Shown here one piece after another: positions 41,238-47,084 of a stretch of DNA of 47,084 nt; the stretch's first letter is position 1; each line of letters opens with the position of its first letter. The position numbers and the translations under genes were made by a program. Under the pieces are notes generated by a model. It was not told the DNA's origin, searched no databases, and worked only from the letters and a program-made list of their open reading frames with translations. Source of the DNA: Bacteroidales bacterium (GTDB lineage Bacteria; Bacteroidota; Bacteroidia; Bacteroidales; FEN-979). The stretch covers positions 1 to 47,084 of the forward strand of contig JALNWE010000021.1 in assembly GCA_023231065.1 (NCBI GenBank), written 5' to 3'.

Positions 41238-43649
41238 ATGAACAAGGTCAGCGCCATTTTTCATCCCTGGATTTATCTTTACCCCTTAATAATCCTGCTT
41301 TCTTCAGGGGTTCAATCCTTTGCCCAAGGGACCGGTATCTGTGGGAAAGTAGTGTGCAATTCAGCGGGAGCAGCGCTGGAGTATGCGACAGTTGCATTAT
41401 ATGATACGACTGACAAACTTATTGATGGGGCCATAACAGATGGGAACGGTTCTTTTCATATTTCCAGGCAAAATCCGGGATTGTACCGGCTTGAAATCAG
41501 TTATATAGGCTATGAAAAACAAGCAAGAAATGGGATTGTTATTAAGGATAAAAAAGCAACCGTTGACATCGGAGAGATCAGGCTTAAACCCCTGCCAAGC
41601 CAGCTAAACGAAATTTCTGTTACAGGGGAGAAAAAGGAAATTGATTATAAAATTGACCGGAAAGTGGTGAATGTTGCTCAACAGGCCAATGCTGCCGGAG
41701 GTTCCCTGGCAGATGTACTTCAGAATGTCCCTTCGGTAAAAGTCGATGCCGATGGGAATGTGACCCTGCGTGGTAGCGCTGATTTTACTTTGTTGATTGA
41801 CGGGAAGCCATCAATTATGGATGCTTCAGAATCGTTTAAAAACATTCAGGCGGAAACGGTCGATAAAATCGAGATCATCACCAACCCCTCTGCGAAATAT
41901 GATGCCAAAGGGATAACGGGAATCATGAATGTTATCACAAAGAAGAAACAACTGGCGGGCGCTGATGGGATTGTCAGCGCATCTGTTGCAAATGGAGATA
42001 AATACACCGGGAATTTGAAGGTAAGCAACCGGTTCAGACGGCTCACTACCTTTATCGAAGCAAGCTTTTCGGATAAATGGCAGCACACCAAAAGCTGGAG
42101 CGAAAGAATGTATTCTGCATCCGGGATAAACACCACAGAAAACATATCGAATGACCGCCAGTTGCAACGACTTGATGCCCAGGGTAAGATTGGCGCTGAC
42201 ATCACGACCCATGGGAAAAGCTCCCTGTCGTGGTACTTCCAGGCCGGGATCTGGAAATTTTTCAGAGGCATGGATGGCCTTTATAAAACAATGTCTGACA
42301 CAATGCCGGTTCCATTGGAAATTAAAACCCGTGAGGATTATACTGTGAGGAATTATTTCCTTAGCGGAGATCTGAGTTACAACCATTATTTCCCAAAAGA
42401 GGGGCACACCCTCTCCATTGATATTTTTGATTCCTACCTTGAAAACAATTCCCCGAATACCTATGTCGAGTTAGAACAAGGGTTCACACAGCAGATTGAT
42501 AACTCCTCATACCGGAACAATCTCAGGGCGAAGGCCGATTATACTTTACCGGTTTCCGGAGAACACACGTTGGAAGCTGGAATCCAGGCTGATATCCAGG
42601 CATCATATTACGTTTATGATTACAGGTTCATGAACCAGGACTCTTCCTGGATCCATAATGATTCGCTAAGTGGTATTATGAATTTTAATCGTGGTATCCT
42701 TGCTGCATATATCACCTGGTCGGGTACTCTTTTTGGGATTGCATACCAGGTTGGATTACGTACAGAGTCAACACTTCAGCGCCTTGTTTATCCGGCCGGG
42801 GTGGGAAATGCCAGAAATGATTATCTGAACCTGTTCCCATCGGTCCATCTCTCGAAAGAGTTGGATAAACACCAATTCAGCCTGAGTTACAGCCGGCGGA
42901 TCAACCGTCCAACCGAATGGCAGCTCTGTCCGTTGCTTTACGCGAATGACCGCTTCTATCTACGGAAAGGAAATCCGCAACTGGAACCTGAATTCATTGA
43001 TGCGATAGAACTTGGATACACCTTTCAGATAAAAACATTCGATCTCAACGTGGAAACATATATCAGGAAATCGAAAAATTCGATCAATACTGTAGTGTTG
43101 GAAGAGAACGACATCTTTTTTGAGACTTATGATAACCTGGCTCACGAATTCAATTCAGGGATCGACTTCCAGGTTACTTATAAACCCTGGAAGTGGTTGA
43201 AACTGGAACTCAGTTCAAGCCTCTACTATTCACAATGGAATGGCGCCTTGAGCGATGGTGAAAAGCTGGATGACCATACCGTAATCTATTCAGGTAACTT
43301 TAAACCGGTCTTTTTTATAACCCCCACAACCGATTTGACATTTCTGGCTATCTATTATGCCCCTTCGAAGAACATTCAGGGCAATGCAAGTTCCTTTTAT
43401 TATTTTGATTTCATTTTCCGACAGCAATTCCTGAAGAAGAAACTGATTTTTACCCTCCGTACCCATAACACTTTTAATACTGGGCTATATCATTATACTA
43501 CCAATGGGGAGAGTTTTACGACAGAGAACTGGTATCGTTACGAGGGGCCTGTTATCATAGCTGGCCTTTCGTTCAAAATCAACAGCATTAAACAGCGATC
43601 GTCACCACATGATGTGAGAATGGATTTTGATAGTGGATTGGACCATTAA
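41238..43649 (+). CDS. TonB-dependent receptor, outer-membrane beta-barrel family
   Basis: 803 residues from ATG 41238, which begins a plausible signal peptide (YLYPLIILLSSGVQSFAQ); the frame is open to TTG 41199. Domain order is a carboxypeptidase-regulatory-like beta-sandwich (GKVVCNSAGAALEYATVALYDTTDKLIDGAITDGNGSFHIS), a plug (GGSLADVLQNVPSVKVDADGNVTLRGSADFTLLIDGKP, EIITNPSAKYDAKGITGIMNVITKK) and a large barrel ending in IAGLSFKINS. This plug/barrel pattern matches the outer-membrane beta-barrel protein family (OMP_b-brl_3), not SusC, and there is no SusD. Ligand unknown. It diverges from the LytS/LytTR pair with a 199-base spacer in which I see nothing distinct. Confidence 0.87.
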   Translation: MNKVSAIFHPWIYLYPLIILLSSGVQSFAQGTGICGKVVCNSAGAALEYATVALYDTTDKLIDGAITDGNGSFHISRQNPGLYRLEISYIGYEKQARNGIVIKDKKATVDIGEIRLKPLPSQLNEISVTGEKKEIDYKIDRKVVNVAQQANAAGGSLADVLQNVPSVKVDADGNVTLRGSADFTLLIDGKPSIMDASESFKNIQAETVDKIEIITNPSAKYDAKGITGIMNVITKKKQLAGADGIVSASVANGDKYTGNLKVSNRFRRLTTFIEASFSDKWQHTKSWSERMYSASGINTTENISNDRQLQRLDAQGKIGADITTHGKSSLSWYFQAGIWKFFRGMDGLYKTMSDTMPVPLEIKTREDYTVRNYFLSGDLSYNHYFPKEGHTLSIDIFDSYLENNSPNTYVELEQGFTQQIDNSSYRNNLRAKADYTLPVSGEHTLEAGIQADIQASYYVYDYRFMNQDSSWIHNDSLSGIMNFNRGILAAYITWSGTLFGIAYQVGLRTESTLQRLVYPAGVGNARNDYLNLFPSVHLSKELDKHQFSLSYSRRINRPTEWQLCPLLYANDRFYLRKGNPQLEPEFIDAIELGYTFQIKTFDLNVETYIRKSKNSINTVVLEENDIFFETYDNLAHEFNSGIDFQVTYKPWKWLKLELSSSLYYSQWNGALSDGEKLDDHTVIYSGNFKPVFFITPTTDLTFLAIYYAPSKNIQGNASSFYYFDFIFRQQFLKKKLIFTLRTHNTFNTGLYHYTTNGESFTTENWYRYEGPVIIAGLSFKINSIKQRSSPHDVRMDFDSGLDH

Positions 43650-43661
43650 GGACCCTGCGGC

Positions 43662-43756
43662 TCCAATGGCCCTCCCATCTTTTCCAATGGTCCTCCCATC
43701 TTTCTCCCATCTTCTCCAATGGTTCTCCCTGCGTTTCCAATGGTTCTCCCATCTTT
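43662..43756. repeat. 21-bp minisatellite (four copies plus a partial)
   Basis: Units start TCCAATGG and continue with a CTCCCATCTTT-like part: 43662-43682, 43683-43703, 43715-43735 and 43736-43756, with an 11-base partial at 43704-43714. Copies differ at one to four positions. The unit is a multiple of three, so frames stay open on both strands and give low-complexity translations. It begins 12 bases after the receptor stop codon. Confidence 0.8.
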
Positions 43757-43767
43757 TGTCTGAAAAA

Positions 43768-44031
43768 CTTGGATGCATCTTTGGAGCCAATGATAAATGC
43801 ATTAATCACATACTTAGAAAAGAAGATTTAGATTATTTGCATTTCATGGCCGGAGGAAATAAAATTCTATATCTTTACGATGCCATTGGCAACAAGCTTT
43901 GTAAGAAGATTATGAAAGACAACGTTGTTCAGAACACAACAGATTATTCAGGTAGCTTTATTTATGAAACCGGTTCGAGTGGAGGACGTATATTATTGTT
44001 GTTTGGGGGTACCGGTTCAGGCCGATTATGA
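43768..44031 (+). pseudogene. Rhs-repeat fragment (5' part of a broken Rhs gene)
   Basis: In the frame ending at 44031, the translation from about residue 46 of the longer frame (LDYLHFMAGGNKILYLYDAIGNKLCKKI, then NTTDYSGSFIYETG) is a typical Rhs/YD-repeat piece. After about 43985 the frame becomes Gly-rich and stops, while Rhs core sequence resumes in another frame. The start given by the long frame lies in the minisatellite and is artificial. So this is the remnant of an Rhs protein joined, with a deletion and frameshift, to the downstream tip. Confidence 0.7.
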
Positions 44032-44983
44032 CCCGCAAATTGGGAGGTGGCATGTAGCAGACCCGGCGAACCAGTATTTCAGCCCTTATTTGGCCATGGG
44101 CAACAACCCGGTAAATTCAATCGACCCTACAGGATGTGAAAATAGAGGCGGATCCCGGATTCCCATGGATGGTTATCGAAGAATGGCAGCTTTCCATAAG
44201 GCCTATCAAGATTGGTTGAATAATGGTGGAAAAGGACTATATAGCTGGTCATATGGGCATGGACAAACTGAACAGGACCCAGTTGGAGGATCCGGGGGGA
44301 ATGGAAAGGTACAATTCTATGTCTGTGATGGAAAACTAATAAGTGTTGATTCGTGCGAGGGATGGATGTCGGATGGTTTTAAGGCTGTTTACGGCTTTGT
44401 ACCTCAAAATGAATTTGGCGCTTCTTTAATAAGAAATGGTGGAGAATGGGGCACTCCTGCTTGGGAATGGACAGACGACCCATGTCTTACGCCGAATCCA
44501 TTTAAAACATCAATATCATATGGTAAATATGTATCAAAGGCACCTCGTGGTCATGCCGCAAGTGGCGGGGATTATTTTGCTTATGGTACTAAATACGACC
44601 CTACAGCTCCTGTAAATTATATCAACAGTAAGAACTTTAATCAATATCAGAATCAATACCAAGGTGTTAGCGTTTCCTTTGACGGAGGAGATAGAGGGTA
44701 TTATGATTGGAAAACAAAAACAATTCATGTTAAAGATAATACAGCAGAGTATTACTTACAACATGAATATGGACACTATGTACAGAATCAAGTCTTTGGC
44801 GATGATGTATTCTCAAATATATATACACGACAAAGTGCTATAAGCGCCTTTAAAGAAACAATATCATTTGGGTTATATACACATGGAACTTATTGGACAG
44901 AAGTCTCTGCCAATAGGTGGGCTATTCTCCATTTCGGAGAGAATTCTTCAATAGCCAAATTTGAACTACTTCTGTATAAATGA
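43925..44983 (+). CDS. Orphan Rhs core end plus HEYGH metallopeptidase-like toxin domain
   Basis: 352 residues in the open frame; the true coding part starts near residue 34. Rhs core end: ADYDPQIGRWHVADPANQYFSPYLAMGNNPVNSIDPTG, the conserved segment just before a polymorphic C-terminal domain. The C-terminal domain (about residues 75-352) has LQHEYGHYVQNQ, a zincin HExxH motif (His280, Glu281, His284), and a downstream YWTEVSANRWA whose Glu may be the third zinc ligand. An Rhs tip carrying a peptidase is a known polymorphic-toxin layout. This copy has lost most of its Rhs body and has no secretion signal, so it may be a silent cassette. A small membrane protein gene follows after 21 bases. 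Confidence 0.7.
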   Translation: MFRTQQIIQVALFMKPVRVEDVYYCCLGVPVQADYDPQIGRWHVADPANQYFSPYLAMGNNPVNSIDPTGCENRGGSRIPMDGYRRMAAFHKAYQDWLNNGGKGLYSWSYGHGQTEQDPVGGSGGNGKVQFYVCDGKLISVDSCEGWMSDGFKAVYGFVPQNEFGASLIRNGGEWGTPAWEWTDDPCLTPNPFKTSISYGKYVSKAPRGHAASGGDYFAYGTKYDPTAPVNYINSKNFNQYQNQYQGVSVSFDGGDRGYYDWKTKTIHVKDNTAEYYLQHEYGHYVQNQVFGDDVFSNIYTRQSAISAFKETISFGLYTHGTYWTEVSANRWAILHFGENSSIAKFELLLYK

Positions 44984-45004
44984 TAAAATAATCTATAAAA
45001 TATT

Positions 45005-45400
45005 ATGAAATCAATAAATAAAAAAATACTTGTCAATACGCTCCCTATAGTAATAGTACATATTCTATTTATGCCTTTGTATTTTAAGTATAAAGCTGCT
45101 TCTTTGAATATTGTATATATTGAAGCTCTTATTTCATTGATAGTAATACCTTGGTATTACATAGCAATATATGTGAAGATTAGGCAAAAAAATCCTGAGA
45201 TAAAGCGTTTAAGAACTGTTAAATATATTATAGCAGCCTGTTTAATCGGATTAATAGTGTTTTTAGTTAACTGTTTTGCTGCTGGTTGGTATCATTTAAT
45301 TATACCAGATTTTTTAGATTATCTGATTTTAGCCTTTGTATGTACGCTTTTCTGGTACATAGTAATCTTTAGTATTACAGTATTAGTATATCGGAAATAA
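45005..45400 (+). CDS. Small multi-pass membrane protein, candidate immunity protein
   Basis: 131 residues with about four hydrophobic helices (roughly 9-29, 38-57, 73-95, 103-127) and a basic loop (KIRQKNPEIKRLRTVK) in the middle. I do not recognise a family. The gene is AT-rich, lies 21 bases after the Rhs-tip stop in the same direction, and ends at a strong terminator. Toxin tips in Rhs systems are normally followed by their immunity gene, so this is the natural candidate. A membrane location would fit a toxin acting at the membrane or in the periplasm, but no direct evidence exists. Confidence 0.6.
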   Translation: MKSINKKILVNTLPIVIVHILFMPLYFKYKAASLNIVYIEALISLIVIPWYYIAIYVKIRQKNPEIKRLRTVKYIIAACLIGLIVFLVNCFAAGWYHLIIPDFLDYLILAFVCTLFWYIVIFSITVLVYRK

Positions 45401-45403
45401 TTA

Positions 45404-45432
45404 ACAAAACCCGGGTTAATGCCGGGTTTTGT
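45404..45432. terminator. Strong bidirectional terminator
   Basis: ACAAAACCCGG (45404-45414) and CCGGGTTTTGT (45422-45432) form a perfect 11-bp stem with a seven-base loop. The A and T runs on either side serve both strands. It ends the membrane-protein gene and, on the minus strand, the XRE remnant. Confidence 0.85.
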
Positions 45433-45433
45433 G

Positions 45434-45735
45434 TTATTGGTTAATCAAGTTCTGCAAATTATCTTTCGTACGTTTATTGGCAATCGCCAAATCAATCATT
45501 TTGAAAAGGGCTTGCTGTTCATCCTTTCCAACCGTATCAATCAGTTTTATCTTTTCCAGTAAAGGAAGGTTTACATCTTCGTTAATATCATTGCTTTTAA
45601 AGAACTCTGAGATAGACCTCAAACACTTTAGTAATCTTTTCAAGAGTGGAAACCGAGGGTTCAACCTTACCATTTTCAATACGGGAGTATTGACCTTGTG
45701 GCACACCGGAAGCAAAAGGTTTGGGAAAGGGTAAA
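45434..45735 (-). pseudogene. Frameshifted, 5'-truncated XRE-family regulator
   Basis: The C-terminal frame reads SISEFFKSNDINEDVNLPLLEKIKLIDTVGKDEQQALFKMID, the usual tail of a Bacteroidota XRE helix-turn-helix regulator. The helix-turn-helix itself (ASGVPQGQYSRIENGKVEPS, then VSTLEKITKVFEV) lies just upstream but in a different frame, which ends shortly after in YLRVL and a stop. The frame change falls near 45618-45625. The N-terminal first helices are missing; similarity ends near 45725, about 50 bases from the AhpD-like stop. The gene is therefore inactive. Confidence 0.75.
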
Positions 45736-45775
45736 AAACCGAGAAGACAGTGATTACCGACAACGTCGCAGGCCG

Positions 45776-46303
45776 TCAGTCCATTCCGATTTGAAACGCG
45801 TTGAAGATCATATCCACTGCTACCTGAGTCGCTCCATGGTAGGTTGCTTCCAGGATCTCCGCGTCGGTCCAGCCCATGTTCCTGAGTCCATCCACATCCG
45901 CTTTCTGAATGGAATTGGCATCCTTCACTACCTTGAGGACAAAGAGTAACATATTCAGTTCTTTTGCTTCTAGGGGCGCTTTAGCAGGATCCAGCCTGAT
46001 TGCCGCGATCATATCGGGTAAAACTCCATACTGGAAAAGAATCCCCGTATTCATGGTGATGCAATAAGCGCATTTTTCCTGTTCCGAGACCAGTAGCCGG
46101 ATGAATGCCAGAAGTTTTCCTCCAAGGGTTTGATGACGAACATAATAACCCATGTTTTTGAATTGGATGTCGAGGATGTGCGGACTTGCACTGAATACTT
46201 TAAAGGCATTGGGAATAAAGCCCATGTTTTTGGTCATGATCTCATATATTTCGGCCACGTGGCCGGTTGCCTGGTCTTTTTCGATGGTTTTTAACAGCGC
46301 CAT
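45776..46303 (-). CDS. AhpD-like (carboxymuconolactone decarboxylase family) protein
   Basis: 175 residues, all-helical, with the core ILDIQFKNMGYYVRHQTLGGKLLAFIRLLVSEQEKCAYCITMNTGIL. The CxxC pair is Cys78-Ala-Tyr-Cys81, preceded by Glu as in AhpD. The histidine three residues after the second Cys in AhpD (CxxCxxxH) is Asn here. WTDAEILEATYHGATQVAVDMIFNAF is the usual end. The family includes peroxidase-linked disulfide reductases; the His loss leaves the catalytic status open. Start ATG. Confidence 0.82.
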   Translation of the reverse strand: MALLKTIEKDQATGHVAEIYEIMTKNMGFIPNAFKVFSASPHILDIQFKNMGYYVRHQTLGGKLLAFIRLLVSEQEKCAYCITMNTGILFQYGVLPDMIAAIRLDPAKAPLEAKELNMLLFVLKVVKDANSIQKADVDGLRNMGWTDAEILEATYHGATQVAVDMIFNAFQIGMD

Positions 46304-46378
46304 ATTGCAGATTTTTTTAATGGTTTATAGTTGCTAAAATAAGAAAAATATCAATGGAGAGGGTTTTACAATAGAGCA

Positions 46379-47084
46379 TTAATGCCTGATAATTATTTTG
46401 ACAGACCTGCCCGCATCACCCTGCAACACGACATAGTACAATCCGGGTGATTGTGAACTAATGTCAAACAGAAATGAATGAGCGCCTTGTTCAAACTTAC
46501 CGTCAATCCATGTTCGTAAAACTTGCCCATGTGCCGACATCAGTGAAAGTTTTATCCGTCCGGGTTTAACCAGGTTAAAAGTAACATTACAATGGTCAGA
46601 AACCGGATTAGGGTATATCTGCAGAGAATAAGGGCCCAAATAACCAACCGGCGCAATGCCAACCGAATGTATGAACTTTTCAGTCATCACGTAGTAAATG
46701 AATTTGCGTGCATCATTTGAATCTATATAATAGAGCGGAAAGCTAAGCAAGATACTTTTAAAGTCGGTACCCATGTATTCAAGACCAACGGGCCGGTGTT
46801 TCATTTTCCCCAAATTTGTGGTGGAGTCAAATCTGGTATCCAGGCGGTAAATCACATTGGCTTCTGGCGCGGGGGAAAACACTTCTATATTGTAGATTTG
46901 ACCTGGATAATTCTTATCCATATATTTCAGCGAGTCCACATTCAGCGTATCATAATCAGGTATAAAGGCATTTGCCCTGAACATCATACACTGTACTTTA
47001 CGGTCCGCGCTGTCAACCTTGAAAATCTGATGAAATATTGATGTTTCAGATATTTTAACAGGGTAGGTAGCGCCGTTCGTCCAA
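46379..47084 (-). CDS. C-terminal end of a T9SS-exported protein (partial)
   Basis: The frame is open to the right edge, so the gene begins outside; about 235 residues are visible. The last 80 are a type A type-IX-secretion sorting domain: YSLQIYPNPVSDHCNVTFNLV, KLSLMSAHGQVLRTWIDGKFEQGAHSFLFDI, GLYYVVLQGDAGRSVKIIIRH. The part before it has alternating beta-like strands and no family I can name. The protein is presumably surface-anchored or secreted. The apparent ATG near 46987 is internal: upstream codons (TNGATYPVKIS...) stay open and look like coding sequence. Confidence 0.8.
   Translation of the reverse strand, partial: WTNGATYPVKISETSIFHQIFKVDSADRKVQCMMFRANAFIPDYDTLNVDSLKYMDKNYPGQIYNIEVFSPAPEANVIYRLDTRFDSTTNLGKMKHRPVGLEYMGTDFKSILLSFPLYYIDSNDARKFIYYVMTEKFIHSVGIAPVGYLGPYSLQIYPNPVSDHCNVTFNLVKPGRIKLSLMSAHGQVLRTWIDGKFEQGAHSFLFDISSQSPGLYYVVLQGDAGRSVKIIIRH

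Noticed and set aside
41238..43649. SusC of a SusCD polysaccharide locus
   Set aside because: The protein is shorter than SusC, lacks the usual SusC plug motifs, and no SusD-like lipoprotein follows.
43662..43756. CRISPR array
   Set aside because: The units are directly adjacent without unique spacers, and no cas gene is near; it is a tandem repeat.
43588..43809. Minus-strand frames across the minisatellite
   Set aside because: They translate only the 21-bp repeat (KMGEPLE-type units) and the end of the receptor gene in reverse; no coding support.
1..47084. tRNA or rRNA genes
   Set aside because: I looked in all intergenic spacers and saw no cloverleaf with a GTTCRANNC arm and no rRNA segments.

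Overview
The window reads as a chromosomal segment of a Bacteroidota (Bacteroidia-like) bacterium, probably from an environmental or anaerobic setting. The evidence is type IX secretion C-terminal sorting domains on two proteins, TonB-dependent receptors with surface partners, DUF4835 and DUF4295 genes, LytTR/LytS-type two-component proteins, frequent TTG starts, and many exact copies of the Bacteroidota -7 promoter box TAnnTTTG (with or without a TTG/TTTG at -33). TGA behaves as a normal stop.

Layout. 1-3815: tail of coaBC, a DUF4835 gene, recN and fabI. 3837-9559: a promoter followed by a tight five-gene operon, etfB-etfA-membrane FeS protein-CCG protein-acyl-CoA dehydrogenase. It reads as one route carrying electrons from acyl-CoA through ETF to menaquinone. 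9667-16332: clpC (minus) diverging from gyrA, then a TPR protein. 16486-19349: an SRPBCC-GyrI-like protein, then an NAD-dependent epimerase/3beta-HSD-like gene paired with a steroid 5alpha-reductase-like membrane protein. 19350-19891: a 540-base gap without a convincing protein gene. On the minus strand it carries what looks like a complete, unrecognised structured RNA gene of about 320 nt, with its own promoter, several GNRA-capped hairpins and its own terminator. 19892-24260 (minus): clpS, then a BtuG-like surface beta-propeller, a BtuB-like TonB receptor and a T9SS-sorted surface protein, a probable corrinoid uptake locus. 24377-30848: a serine hydrolase, the operon rpmG-DUF4295-ftsY-rimO-MORN protein (minus) with a perfect hairpin between DUF4295 and ftsY, xerD and an SDR. 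30935-35770: class III aminotransferase, aat, a C1 peptidase, and a PflX-like radical SAM gene diverging from a HAD phosphatase through overlapping promoters. 35772-43649: a large secreted (alpha/alpha)6 glycosidase, a LytTR regulator/LytS kinase pair and a divergent TonB-dependent receptor. 43650-45770: an AT-rich accessory patch with a 21-bp minisatellite, a broken Rhs gene ending in a HEYGH metallopeptidase-like toxin domain, a small multi-pass membrane protein (candidate immunity) and a frameshifted XRE regulator. 45776-47084: an AhpD-like protein and the C-terminal end of a T9SS-exported protein.

Most of the window is conserved housekeeping. The two places most likely to hold something undescribed are the structured RNA candidate at about 19389-19709 and the Rhs-tip/immunity patch at 43650-45770. 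All assignments come from reading the sequence; no database search, folding program or alignment was run.
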